Positions 16,771 through 25,261 of a stretch of 64,000 nt of DNA are shown piece after piece. The DNA lies in assembly GCF_002196705.1 (NCBI RefSeq), contig NZ_NADJ01000028.1:17787-81786 (forward strand). Reading direction: 5' to 3'. The translations under genes and the position numbers were made by a program. The notes below the pieces were generated by a model, which was not told the origin of the DNA, did no database searches, and saw only the letters and a program-made list of their open reading frames with translations. Source of the stretch: Desulfosporosinus sp. FKB (GTDB lineage: Bacteria; Bacillota; Desulfitobacteriia; Desulfitobacteriales; Desulfitobacteriaceae). Position 1 is the first letter of the stretch, and the number at the start of each line of letters is the position of its first letter.

Positions 16771-17424
16771 TCATTTTACGATCTTAATTTTTGACGTTGA
16801 TTTAAGACACATAGCATTGGCTTCTTCAGTGTCAAGATGACATTCAAGACTTGAGTTATCGTTGGCCCTTACAATAACATTCGTGTAAGTGCCCCCTCGA
16901 AGTCCCGTTGTTTGGATAGTTACCTCTTCCCCATCCGTAACGCCAAAATGTTTGGCATCTGCCAGGGACATATGAATATGTCTTTGAGCAATGATCAGTC
17001 CTTTTGTCAGCAAGATACTTCCTTTAGGGCCAACCAGAGTTATACCCGGAGAACCTTCCAAGTCTCCAGACAATCTCACGGGTGCCGTAATCCCTAGTTT
17101 GAAACAATCTGCCAATAATATTTCGATCTGCGATTCACGTCTCACCGGCCCCAGAATGCGGACCTTTTCGATAGCCCCTTTAGGCCCGCAGATGGTTAAT
17201 GTCTCCTGACAGGCGTATTGCCCCGGTTGAGACAGATCTTTAGTTTTTGTCAGTTTGTATCCCGTTCCGAACAAAACATCTGCGTCAGATTGGGATAAAT
17301 GAATATGTCTATTAGAGATTCCCACAGGTATGGAGTTGTCCTTCTCCTTTATATCTCCTCCCTCTTTGACCACTTCGAGTAAAAGCTCTACTAAAGTGTC
17401 GTACTTTCCCACTTTAGTAGTCAC
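16771..17424 (-). CDS. pduL: Phosphotransacylase, PduL type
   Basis: 217 residues. Converts acetyl-CoA and phosphate to acetyl phosphate and CoA inside the microcompartment, regenerating CoA for the aldehyde dehydrogenase. Two related halves carry the zinc-binding histidine motifs, 'PVGISNRHIHLS' near residue 33 and 'IAQRHIHMSLADAKHFG' near 145. Residues about 8-24 (YDTLVELLLEVVKEGGD) form an amphipathic helix typical of an encapsulation peptide. The GTG start overlaps the preceding aldehyde dehydrogenase gene by 11 bases, indicating translational coupling. Confidence 0.92.
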   Translation of the reverse strand: MTTKVGKYDTLVELLLEVVKEGGDIKEKDNSIPVGISNRHIHLSQSDADVLFGTGYKLTKTKDLSQPGQYACQETLTICGPKGAIEKVRILGPVRRESQIEILLADCFKLGITAPVRLSGDLEGSPGITLVGPKGSILLTKGLIIAQRHIHMSLADAKHFGVTDGEEVTIQTTGLRGGTYTNVIVRANDNSSLECHLDTEEANAMCLKSTSKIKIVK

Positions 17425-18904
17425 CTCTTTTTTTCAGGAGCGAAAGCACTTCTTCCACGAGGTTTTGAATCTGATCTTCACTGATACTGCCTGAAACACC
17501 GGTTTTCTGTGCCTCGCAGGAGAAAGAAGCGGAGTTATTGGCGTTTTCAGTGAAGTCTTTGATTCCATAGGCTATACGTTTGATATTGATTAAGTGCAAC
17601 GGTGTTACATTATCGGAGGTTGCACTGCCGCCCCAAGTGCCGCAGCCTAAAGTAAAGGCCGGTGCAAGCCCAGTACTTGCTCCCACTCCGCCTTGACTTG
17701 AGGAAGTATTGACTAAAATCCTAAAAACAGGTTTTTCGGAGAACTTCTTAGCTATTTCAGGATTTTCTGTATGGATAGAGATGCTATGGCCTACTCCGCC
17801 ATTATTCAATAATCTGATGCTTAAATCACAAGCTTCTTGCCAATCTTTAACGGTATAAAAAGCTAATACTGTTGTTAACTTTTCATAAGACAGCGGGTAT
17901 CCTTCACCCACTCCCTGTTGTTCACCCAACAGCACTTTTGTTCCCGGGGGAATTGATATACCAGCAGTATTGGCGATGACTTCCGAAGATCTGCCTACCA
18001 TTTTGGCATTCATCGCATGTCCTTTAACAAATAACTTCTTGCTTACCTGCTCTGTTTCCGCAGGTGTCATGAAATAACCGCCTTGGCGTTTGAACTCCTC
18101 TACAACTTGATCACGAATACATTCTTCCACAATAACGGATTGTTCAGATGCACATATGGTTCCGTTGTCAAAGGTTTTACTGGCTATAATATTTTTAACA
18201 GCTTTCGTTACATTAGCAGTTCTTTCGATAAAGGCTGGAACGTTTCCCGGGCCGACACCCAAAGCAGGTTTACCTGCACTATACGCTGCCTTTACCATGG
18301 CAGAACCGCCAGTCGCAATGATCATTGCAACCTCGTCACACTTCATAAGTTCATTGGTTGCATCCATCGATGGTTTAGAGATACAGCCAATAATATTTAC
18401 AGGAGCACCGGCTGCAACCGCTGCATCATGCATCAATTTCGCTGCTTGATTTGTACATTTTAGTGCCGAAGGATGCGGGGAAAACACAATCCCGTTACGT
18501 GCTTTAATGGCAATAATGGACTTATAGATCGTGGTTGAGGTAGGATTCGTTGAGGGAACGATTCCCATGAGCAATCCTACCGGTTCAGCGATTTCCGTAA
18601 CCTTATTGACCGTATCTTCACGAATGACTCCTATAGTCGGCATAGTTTTAATGAATTCATAAAGTTCTGTTGAGGCAAAGCGATTCTTAAAGGTCTTATC
18701 CTCAACCTTACCAAAACCTGTTTCCTCTACGGCCATTTTGGCCAATGCTACGGCATTTTCCTCTGCAGCTTTAACCATATTGCGAATGATTTTATCAATC
18801 TGTTCACTATTGAATTTTGCAAGTTCAGCTTGTGCTAATTTAGCCTGACGGGCAAGATTCCTGGTTTCCTGTACAGACTGCAAATCATAATCAAAGCTTT
18901 CCAA
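17414..18904 (-). CDS. CoA-acylating acetaldehyde dehydrogenase (catalytically intact)
   Basis: 496 residues. Oxidises acetaldehyde from choline cleavage to acetyl-CoA with NAD+. Catalytic Cys251 lies in DNGTICASEQS, with the GPGN nucleotide segment at 218-221. The C-terminal tail 'ISEDQIQNLVEEVLSLLKKR' is a typical amphipathic encapsulation helix after a linker. Begins at TTG 18904 with AGGAGG 10 bases upstream. Corresponds to one of the two aldehyde dehydrogenases (CutB/CutF) of type I choline loci; the paralogue at 28851-30293 has lost the Cys. Confidence 0.93.
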   Translation of the reverse strand: MESFDYDLQSVQETRNLARQAKLAQAELAKFNSEQIDKIIRNMVKAAEENAVALAKMAVEETGFGKVEDKTFKNRFASTELYEFIKTMPTIGVIREDTVNKVTEIAEPVGLLMGIVPSTNPTSTTIYKSIIAIKARNGIVFSPHPSALKCTNQAAKLMHDAAVAAGAPVNIIGCISKPSMDATNELMKCDEVAMIIATGGSAMVKAAYSAGKPALGVGPGNVPAFIERTANVTKAVKNIIASKTFDNGTICASEQSVIVEECIRDQVVEEFKRQGGYFMTPAETEQVSKKLFVKGHAMNAKMVGRSSEVIANTAGISIPPGTKVLLGEQQGVGEGYPLSYEKLTTVLAFYTVKDWQEACDLSIRLLNNGGVGHSISIHTENPEIAKKFSEKPVFRILVNTSSSQGGVGASTGLAPAFTLGCGTWGGSATSDNVTPLHLINIKRIAYGIKDFTENANNSASFSCEAQKTGVSGSISEDQIQNLVEEVLSLLKKRGDY

Positions 18905-18994
18905 TTCAACGATTCCTCCTTCCGCAGGTATGCACCCTTTTCAGGTTATACCTGCCCTGTTGCACAATTCGATAACCTTGCGCAGAAGCTAGTC

Positions 18995-19603
18995 TTATTT
19001 CTTTCTTTCGTAATAACCTTTAAACTTTTGCAAAAGTATATCTTTATTTGCTTTTGCTATTATACGGTCTGCAATATCAAGTTCTTTGTATTCTTTGGCT
19101 AATTTGCGAAGTTTGGCTACTGAAAGAGCCTTTAAAGCATCCAAGCTATTTTCAAGCCCAAATTTATGGACAAAAGTATCGACTTCCTCTTTGCTGGAAA
19201 ACGTCATTTGCAGCTGCGAAGAGTCAGCAGGTTCTTTTGCGGTTTCATTGGGTTCAAAACGTTGTTTGGAGGTTCCCTGTTTTGGAAGCGATTCCTTCAT
19301 AGGGCTTTTTGAATCTGAACTTGGTGGGATGTTTGAAGCAACCAAATGCTCTATATGTCCATCCGGTCTGGGAATAACATGTTGTGAAACCAGTGAAGCG
19401 TTTCTTATCTGCTTAGCCGCAATTGCACCAGCTTCCACTGAAGCTTGAACGGCTCCCACGTCACCGGTTACTGCAATCATTACAAGACCGCCGCCAACAA
19501 AGGTTCTCCCTACAAGTTCCACTTGCGCCGCTTTGAGCATAACGTCTGCGCATTCAATCGCAGTAAGAAATCCCCGTGTCTCAATTAAGCCAAGTGCTTG
19601 CAT
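18995..19603 (-). CDS. BMC-H shell protein with C-terminal extension
   Basis: 202 residues. Residues 1-88 are a canonical BMC domain (MQALGLIETRGFLTAIECAD ... 'VTGDVGAVQASVEAGAIAA'). A Ser/Pro/Lys-rich linker (about 95-130) follows, then a helical tail of about 70 residues containing 'LKALSVAKLRKLAKEYKELD', reminiscent of Rho-N or SAP-like helical domains. EutK of the ethanolamine shell also has a C-terminal nucleic-acid-binding-like domain, so this may be a functional counterpart, but the fold assignment is tentative. 11 bases after eutQ. Confidence 0.85.
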   Translation of the reverse strand: MQALGLIETRGFLTAIECADVMLKAAQVELVGRTFVGGGLVMIAVTGDVGAVQASVEAGAIAAKQIRNASLVSQHVIPRPDGHIEHLVASNIPPSSDSKSPMKESLPKQGTSKQRFEPNETAKEPADSSQLQMTFSSKEEVDTFVHKFGLENSLDALKALSVAKLRKLAKEYKELDIADRIIAKANKDILLQKFKGYYERKK

Positions 19604-19614
19604 ACCATTCCCTC

Positions 19615-20298
19615 CTATTCTGCCATAAGGTCAGGCCAGTTAGCCGGATAGGTTACATAGAAGAGTTTGACATACCCGGTAGTACTCCAAGTTACCTTCG
19701 AACCTTTCGGTATGAAAAGAACATCGCCCTGGCAAGCCTCATAGGTTTTATTATTTATAGTGAGGGACAGGCTTCCTTCGAGAATAATATCAATCTCTTC
19801 ATAGCATAATTCCCAATCAAAACTGGACTTTTCAATCGTTAAAAAACCTGCACTCATTTGAGAATCATGTTGACTGATAACTTCCCGGTATGCAACGTTG
19901 GTACTTGAATTTCCTGTATCAAACTTTTCATAATTAACGGTTCTGCCCCGCACAATTTTCAGTCCGCTTTTTGGTTCACTCTCTGTCAAAAACGGTGTTA
20001 CAGGAACAGACAAGGAGCCATTTTGCAGAGCCTTATTCATCAAAACAGCCTTGACCACCTGATAGATCAGATCTCTGTCTATCTCTGTTCCTCGGCTTGG
20101 ATTCTTCTGCATTTCACTTACATTGCAACTATGGTCTACTGCAGGGGCTAAACCTTCAGTGAATTCTATCCCCAAATCTTTAGCCATATCCCTGGCTGAA
20201 GGTGTAATAATCGCATTGCCGTCAACACAGAATATTTTTTGTCCCTTTGCTGCTGCTGCTTTCACCTCATCGGCGCAAACAAGTTTTTTCAAGATCAC
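19615..20298 (-). CDS. eutQ: EutQ-like cupin protein (possible acetate kinase)
   Basis: 227 residues. N-terminal part (MILKKLVCADEVKAAAAKG ... ITPSARDMAKDLGI) is the EutQ leader also seen in other Eut proteins; residues about 120-222 form a cupin barrel with 'CYEEIDIILEGSLSLTINNK' and 'GDVLFIPKGSKVTWS'. EutQ of Salmonella has been reported to have acetate kinase activity, so here it may turn the acetyl phosphate from PduL into acetate and ATP. No classical ackA is present in the operon, consistent with that role. Confidence 0.88.
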   Translation of the reverse strand: MILKKLVCADEVKAAAAKGQKIFCVDGNAIITPSARDMAKDLGIEFTEGLAPAVDHSCNVSEMQKNPSRGTEIDRDLIYQVVKAVLMNKALQNGSLSVPVTPFLTESEPKSGLKIVRGRTVNYEKFDTGNSSTNVAYREVISQHDSQMSAGFLTIEKSSFDWELCYEEIDIILEGSLSLTINNKTYEACQGDVLFIPKGSKVTWSTTGYVKLFYVTYPANWPDLMAE

Positions 20299-20358
20299 AC
20301 CTCCTTTCGCTGAATGCTTAAAAAACTATATATTAAATAGGAAGGAAAAATTTTAGCT

Positions 20359-20907
20359 TTACAATAAAGAGCTCCATAACCGCTCAGAAGGCGAGGGTAT
20401 TACTTCCGTATCAACGAGCAAACCTCTTTCAAGAGCAATGGTCTTCCCGGCTTCAATACCGGCTTCTACAGCGGCAACATCTCCGGTGAAGGTGAAGTAC
20501 GCTTTACCGCCAAGCCCCCTGCCCAGACGAAGTTCCAGAGCCTGAATATCGGCAGCTTTTAGGGCTGCATCTGCAGCAATAATCATGGTTGCCATGGAAA
20601 ATGATTCTATAATTCCAAGGGCCCCAGTCCCTTCCGGTACTGTTGTTGCCGTAATTGCTGGAAAAACCCCTTGATGAACGTTGGGAAGAATAAAGCTATC
20701 TGCCAAATATTCCCCTGCTACAGCAACACCTGCGCTAACTGAGCTTTCAACCGCTGCTACATCTCCGTGAACGATCGTGATATATTTGCCAGGGCAGACA
20801 GAAGTAGCACTGGCCACGTCAACATAAGCAGTTTTGAGCATCTGGTCAGCTGCGAAAATTCCTCTTGCAATACTAGTAACCTCAATCATTCCAATTGCTC
20901 TAAACAT
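20359..20907 (-). CDS. pduT: Trimeric shell protein BMC-T, PduT-like with iron-sulfur cysteine
   Basis: 182 residues with two tandem BMC domains (1-88 and 95-182). Cys38 in SATSVCPGK sits exactly where PduT has the cysteine that ligates a [4Fe-4S] cluster in the pore of the trimer. In Pdu systems PduT is thought to conduct electrons across the shell and partner PduS. Here the PduS-like gene is immediately upstream (one base between stop and start), which strongly supports the pairing. Confidence 0.93.
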   Translation of the reverse strand: MFRAIGMIEVTSIARGIFAADQMLKTAYVDVASATSVCPGKYITIVHGDVAAVESSVSAGVAVAGEYLADSFILPNVHQGVFPAITATTVPEGTGALGIIESFSMATMIIAADAALKAADIQALELRLGRGLGGKAYFTFTGDVAAVEAGIEAGKTIALERGLLVDTEVIPSPSERLWSSLL

Positions 20908-20908
20908 A

Positions 20909-22237
20909 CTAACCCACCTTTATTACAATAGAGTTGTCTGTAATTTTCATAACAGTACCTGCCAGACTGGCATGAACTGAAGCCCCAAGGCTGTTGTCGG
21001 GAATTTTCCCGATCATCTGACCGGCTTGAACTTGCTCACCTACAGCAACTACTGGGATTGCCGGGGCTCCAATGTGCTGACGCAAAGCAATCGTCAGATA
21101 CTGAGGCTGAAAGTTGACGTTAGTCATCGGAGCCGGTTTGTCAAACTCTGTTAAGCCAATTCTGGCAATGAGTCGTTTGCTTGGAATCAGGCGATACTCT
21201 CGAGCCTCTCTCGGCTGAAATTCCATGGTTGTCGGTTGATATTTAATCCCCTGTTCTGCCAGCTTACCTTTGAAATAACGATTAATAGACCTGGGATGGA
21301 GATTTGCCGGACAGGAGAATAATTCGCAGGCATTGCATTCACAACACAATAAAGCGATTTGTTGTTCTTTAACATCTTCGAGATTGTAGTTCAAAGCCCG
21401 CATAACTTTATGAGGCTGAAGGTTATGACCTAAGAGATAACGCGGACACAAGTCGGTACACATTCTACATTGTTCACAAGCCGTTTTGCTGATGACCCGT
21501 GCTTGATCGAGATTGACTGACTTCTTGCGCATAAGAAAATGGTCTTTTTTCAGCAAAACATAACCTTTACTTTTTTTGGTGACATGACCATCCAAGGTCT
21601 TAAGAAGAGAACCCATCATTGGACCGCCATCAATAACAGCATAGTCTTCTAAATTGTCTATACCGCATTGGCTGAATAGCTCACGGATCGGCAAACCGAC
21701 AGGTACTTTGACAGTTAAACGCTGAGGTATATCACCTGCAACTGTGATATAGGTTTCCGTCACAGGTTTTCCGGACATGGCATTAAATACGTTGAGTGCG
21801 GTTTCAGCATTGATTACAACACACCCTACTTTCAAAGGGATAGACGTTTCCGGAACAATTCGCTGAGTTAACTCATGAACCAAAACTTGTTCATCTCCGG
21901 CGGGATAAATATCCCGAAGTTCCATAACTCCCAGGTAACTTTCAAGACCTTGAGCAGCGATTCTTTTACGCATGTGGGCAATAACTTCTTTATGTTTGCC
22001 TTTAATCCCGATAATGGCCTTTCTGGCCTCAATATATCTTCCTGCAGCTGCTAATCCCATGATGATTTCATCGGCCGACTGAACCATCAATTGTTGATCC
22101 ACTCGCAAAAGAGGTTCACATTCAGCACCATTGAGTAAGATATACTCAGCTTTCGAAGTTAGTTTGGCATGAGTTGGAAATCCAGCTCCTCCTGCCCCAA
22201 TAACTCCTGCATCCCTAATCATGTCCAGAAGATCCAA
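20909..22237 (-). CDS. pduS: PduS/RnfC-like flavin and iron-sulfur electron-transfer protein
   Basis: 442 residues. N-terminal RnfC-like flavin/NADH-binding part with GAGGAGFPTHAK at 14-25 and an LNGAECEPLL segment, a SLBB-like middle, and two ferredoxin-type clusters (C-x2-C-x2-C-x3-C in 'CEQCRMCTDLC' and again in 'CCECNACELFSC'), then a barrel-sandwich C-terminus. In Pdu systems it reduces cobalamin; CutC needs none, so here it more likely oxidises NADH and passes electrons through PduT. Starts at TTG 22237 behind GGAGGTGGAG. Confidence 0.92.
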   Translation of the reverse strand: MDLLDMIRDAGVIGAGGAGFPTHAKLTSKAEYILLNGAECEPLLRVDQQLMVQSADEIIMGLAAAGRYIEARKAIIGIKGKHKEVIAHMRKRIAAQGLESYLGVMELRDIYPAGDEQVLVHELTQRIVPETSIPLKVGCVVINAETALNVFNAMSGKPVTETYITVAGDIPQRLTVKVPVGLPIRELFSQCGIDNLEDYAVIDGGPMMGSLLKTLDGHVTKKSKGYVLLKKDHFLMRKKSVNLDQARVISKTACEQCRMCTDLCPRYLLGHNLQPHKVMRALNYNLEDVKEQQIALLCCECNACELFSCPANLHPRSINRYFKGKLAEQGIKYQPTTMEFQPREAREYRLIPSKRLIARIGLTEFDKPAPMTNVNFQPQYLTIALRQHIGAPAIPVVAVGEQVQAGQMIGKIPDNSLGASVHASLAGTVMKITDNSIVIKVG

Positions 22238-22261
22238 CGTTCTCCACCTCCGAATTTTCTC

Positions 22262-22522
22262 TTAAAATGTACAATCTTCATCTATAATTCCAGTAATAAC
22301 GGCATCAATAGGTGTATCGTCGCGGTCCAGCATTTTACGCGCAGAACTGCCGGTACAAACCAGTACACGTTCACCAATGCCGGCACCGATGGTATCGGCG
22401 GCGATCAGGAGCCGACCGGCATCAATTCCTCCCAGAACTTCAACCAGCATAAATTTCAATCCACGGAGCGAATCAGCTTTTCGAGTCGCCCAAATGTTAT
22501 CAATTACTTTTGCTGCTATCAC
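22262..22522 (-). CDS. eutN: Pentameric vertex shell protein, EutN/CcmL type (BMC-P)
   Basis: 86 residues, single EutN/CcmL domain: MIAAKVIDNIWATRKADSL at the start, then 'DTIGAGIGERVLVCTGSSAR' and a C-terminal 'PIDAVITGIID'. Forms the pentamers capping the shell vertices. GTG start at 22522 with AGGTGA upstream; 15 bases after the previous shell gene. Confidence 0.95.
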   Translation of the reverse strand: MIAAKVIDNIWATRKADSLRGLKFMLVEVLGGIDAGRLLIAADTIGAGIGERVLVCTGSSARKMLDRDDTPIDAVITGIIDEDCTF

Positions 22523-22537
22523 TGCATTTCACCTGTT

Positions 22538-22825
22538 TTATTTTAGTTTGTTTTGTATTTCCTGAATGGCTGCTTCCACTGCCGCCGTATCCCCGAAGAT
22601 GGCAATCATAATCAGATGCTGCGGACAATGACCCTTGATATCTTCCACAACAACTCCGGCAGCTTTTTCTGCGATATCGGCGGCATACACCATATCAATG
22701 AGTCGTCCCTGAACTAACCCTACAGCATCGTAATTCTCAATCGTGACAGATGAAGCAGAGCCTTTGCGTCGGAAAAGCAGCTCCAAAGTTCCTTGAGAAG
22801 GAGATTTTATGATCCGAAAGTCCAT
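22538..22825 (-). CDS. Divergent permuted BMC-H shell protein (EutS/PduU-like)
   Basis: 95 residues. The start at 22825 (AGGAG upstream) is preferred over the longer open frame, whose extra 48 codons overlap eutJ. The N-terminal MDFRIIKSPSQGTLELLF resembles the leading strand of circularly permuted EutS/PduU (RIIQ...PGKQVTLAH), and the body keeps 'YDAVGLVQGRLIDMVYAADI' and FGDTAAVEAAI. The operon thus has two permuted hexamer genes, this divergent one and the clear EutS homologue at 24870. Confidence 0.8.
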   Translation of the reverse strand: MDFRIIKSPSQGTLELLFRRKGSASSVTIENYDAVGLVQGRLIDMVYAADIAEKAAGVVVEDIKGHCPQHLIMIAIFGDTAAVEAAIQEIQNKLK

Positions 22826-22842
22826 AGAGAAACCGCTCCTGT

Positions 22843-23685
22843 CTATTGAATTTCCTGTGTGCAATTCAGAGCAATTCCCAAGGGGGTGACAAACATCGGG
22901 TTTTGCGGTTTGTAGGTTGGAAGCTTTGTTTGTTGGGCAATAATAGTTTCGATTCCTGCTAAACAGCAAGTTCCGCCAACCAGATAGATTTCTTTGACCG
23001 AATGTTCCTTGACATGCCGATTAATAATGGAAGAGACTTTCTCAATAACTGGCCGTAATACAGGAATCAATTCCCGGTGATTTTGCGGATTCCGTTTATA
23101 CTGTTCCGCATCGTCAAAGCTTAGTTTATAAGCCCCGGCAATAACCAAGGAAAAATGGGTTCCGCCCGTAGGCTCATCGGCAACATAGGTCACTTCACCG
23201 TCTTTTAAAATGGCAATCCCTGTCGTCCCGCCGCCAATATCAACAATTGCTCCATTTTTTATCTTTAATACTGCATTGGCCGCAGTCGGTTCATCTAATA
23301 ATTTGGTAATCTCAAAACCAGCACCTTGGACAACATGCTTAATGGCCCCTGAATCTAAAGTAAAGGTTCCCGGAGGAAGAGCCGCCGAAGCAAAAATCAG
23401 TTCAGTTCCCAGTTTTTCTTCGAGTTCTTGCTTTAATTCTTTAACAATACGAATCGCACCAATATAATCGACAACCATCCCGTCTTTAACCACATTGGCA
23501 AAGCGGTACGCCCCGGCAACAGGCTGATAATTCTCATCTAAAACTGCTAAGACGATATAGGCGGTTCCCAAATCAATCCCTGTATAATAGACGGTAGTTT
23601 TTTTAATTAAAGGCTTGGCAATGACCTTCTCAAAGTCACGAACAAGTTGATCGCATTCTTGAAACGCAGAATTTACGGTTTGCAT
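22843..23685 (-). CDS. eutJ: EutJ-like actin/Hsp70-fold chaperone
   Basis: 280 residues with an ATPase fold of the actin/Hsp70 class: phosphate-1 loop GIDLGTAY, 'IVDIGGGTTGIAILKDG' and adenosine motif YLVGGTCCLAG. EutJ proteins are presumed to help assemble or reactivate microcompartment enzymes; the exact role is unproven. ATG 23685 behind GGGAGGACAG is the best start and overlaps the preceding gene by 13 bases. Confidence 0.88.
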   Translation of the reverse strand: MQTVNSAFQECDQLVRDFEKVIAKPLIKKTTVYYTGIDLGTAYIVLAVLDENYQPVAGAYRFANVVKDGMVVDYIGAIRIVKELKQELEEKLGTELIFASAALPPGTFTLDSGAIKHVVQGAGFEITKLLDEPTAANAVLKIKNGAIVDIGGGTTGIAILKDGEVTYVADEPTGGTHFSLVIAGAYKLSFDDAEQYKRNPQNHRELIPVLRPVIEKVSSIINRHVKEHSVKEIYLVGGTCCLAGIETIIAQQTKLPTYKPQNPMFVTPLGIALNCTQEIQ

Positions 23686-24344
23686 TTCTGTCCTCCCAGA
23701 CATTTCCACATCATAATGCAGAGTATGTTAATAATCACACCGACATTTTCAATCAGATCTTGACGTGAACAAGCTTCTTGCTCTTCAACCCAATATGCTT
23801 CTAAAATAGCTGGTTCAAGCTCGCTGAGTGAAGCGCGTAAATAATTTAACAACGTAACCGTTTTGCCATTGGCCAACCGGGCGTGAAATTCATTAATCTC
23901 CAATAATTTCACTAAATTGTCGGCGCAATTTTTAATTTCCTCTTCCGACCATCCCCAGAATTTTATCGGATCTGAGGGAATGCCTTGAAGTTCAGCATTT
24001 TTTAGATTGCGGAAACACTTTCCCAGTTCTATGACTTCCTCGGCCAAAATAGCGTCGCCGGACATTACAAGCTCGGCCGTCATCAGGAGAAAAAGAGATT
24101 CCAGGCTTTCCATCTTATGTCTCAGCCTCTGTAAACACCAGCTTTTCAGGGCATGATCTTCCTTCCCTCGAGTTAGGCATGCACTTACCCCATCATTGCT
24201 TTGAGCCTGTACCAGTTTGATACCTCTGTCCACCAAAAATTGGCGAGCACCTGGAGTGATTTTTACAGACGATTCCAAAGCGTAGGTGGTAAAAGGCTCT
24301 TTCTGATATAAATCGCGTAACTCCATCTCGGTAATAAACTTCAT
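23673..24344 (-). CDS. EutT-like (cobalamin adenosyltransferase-family) protein
   Basis: 223 residues. N-terminus 'MKFITEMELRDLYQKEPFTT' and 'VKITPGARQFLVDRGIKLVQ' match the EutT leader; the remainder is a helical bundle like Cob_adeno_trans proteins (LNYLRASLSELE ... 'ENVGVIINILCIMMWKC'). The HX11CCX2C metal motif of EutT cannot be found. Since CutC is a B12-independent glycyl-radical enzyme, the gene may have another role or be a relic of an ethanolamine-type operon. 82 bases after eutP. Confidence 0.7.
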   Translation of the reverse strand: MKFITEMELRDLYQKEPFTTYALESSVKITPGARQFLVDRGIKLVQAQSNDGVSACLTRGKEDHALKSWCLQRLRHKMESLESLFLLMTAELVMSGDAILAEEVIELGKCFRNLKNAELQGIPSDPIKFWGWSEEEIKNCADNLVKLLEINEFHARLANGKTVTLLNYLRASLSELEPAILEAYWVEEQEACSRQDLIENVGVIINILCIMMWKCLGGQKCKP

Positions 24345-24426
24345 AGCCTCACCCCACTTTCTGAAATCTCAATTCAACACCCAATGCGTCGAAAGGAGCA
24401 GCCTAGCAACATTAATGACCCAAATT

Positions 24427-24873
24427 TTATTCCTTCTGCTCCAAAAGATGTAAGTGTCTTTTTAAGGCCGCTACCCCTTGATTGTCTTTAAGGGAGACCA
24501 AGAAATACGGTTGAGAAACTCCAATGTTTAATAGCTTCTGTGTGCAGAAATTAACATTTTCCTGGCCTAAATCGTTCTTGGTAATCACGCCGATAACAGG
24601 ACAAGTAAAGGTCTTAGCGAATCCAGGCGGATAAACATCAACAAGTCTGGATGAATCGAGCAGAAGAAGCACATGGGATGCAGTTTGGGCAGTGGCAATC
24701 AAGTATTTATACATCGACGCGTTTTCAATATAGGAACCGGGTGTATCGATGGTGTTTTTCCCATAAATAACATCTTGGGTTTTTCTTAAAGGTCTGTCAG
24801 TGTCATTTAATAGGTTAGCCAGAGTAGATTTGCCGGCTCGAGTCGGTCCAACGACCATAATGCGTTTCTTCAT
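24427..24873 (-). CDS. eutP: EutP/PduV-like small GTPase
   Basis: 148 residues, a Ras-like G domain: P-loop GPTRAGKST at 9-17, DTPG switch (G3), and TKND (G4). EutP/PduV proteins accompany most microcompartment operons; PduV has been linked to compartment positioning and EutP was reported to have acetate kinase activity. ATG overlaps the end of the EutS-like gene by 4 bases (coupled translation). Confidence 0.9.
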   Translation of the reverse strand: MKKRIMVVGPTRAGKSTLANLLNDTDRPLRKTQDVIYGKNTIDTPGSYIENASMYKYLIATAQTASHVLLLLDSSRLVDVYPPGFAKTFTCPVIGVITKNDLGQENVNFCTQKLLNIGVSQPYFLVSLKDNQGVAALKRHLHLLEQKE

Positions 24874-25220
24874 GTGCGTGTAATCTTCGCAGGAGTAAAG
24901 CCCAACAACTTATCCAGCGTCTCATTAATGGCGGTCATAGCTTCTTCAACACTGGCCACATCGCCGGATATAACCAAGGAGCCGGTAAAACGGTCCAAAA
25001 ACCCGATCTCCACGTCAGATGTCTTGGTCGCAATATCTCCGGCAATAATTGCTGTCTCACTGGGAGTGAGAGTTGCAATTCCGATGGCTCCCCGCTCTTC
25101 GATTCCCAGGCGTTCGTATAAATCCTGAACAGGCGAAGCTATAATATGGGCCAGCGTAACTTGCTTGCCAGGCACATACTCCTGAATAATACGTTTTCGA
25201 TCAAACTCATCTGTACTCAT
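24870..25220 (-). CDS. eutS: EutS-like permuted BMC-H shell protein
   Basis: 116 residues. '[20 protein letters not shown]' followed by '[20 protein letters not shown]' and '[20 protein letters not shown]' match EutS nearly end to end, including the circular permutation and the N-terminal strand that forms a plug-like barrel. Shell facet component. Confidence 0.95.
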   Translation of the reverse strand: MSTDEFDRKRIIQEYVPGKQVTLAHIIASPVQDLYERLGIEERGAIGIATLTPSETAIIAGDIATKTSDVEIGFLDRFTGSLVISGDVASVEEAMTAINETLDKLLGFTPAKITRT

Positions 25221-25261
25221 AACATCCCTCTGTCCTGTTGGCCTATATACTCTAAGCCCTA

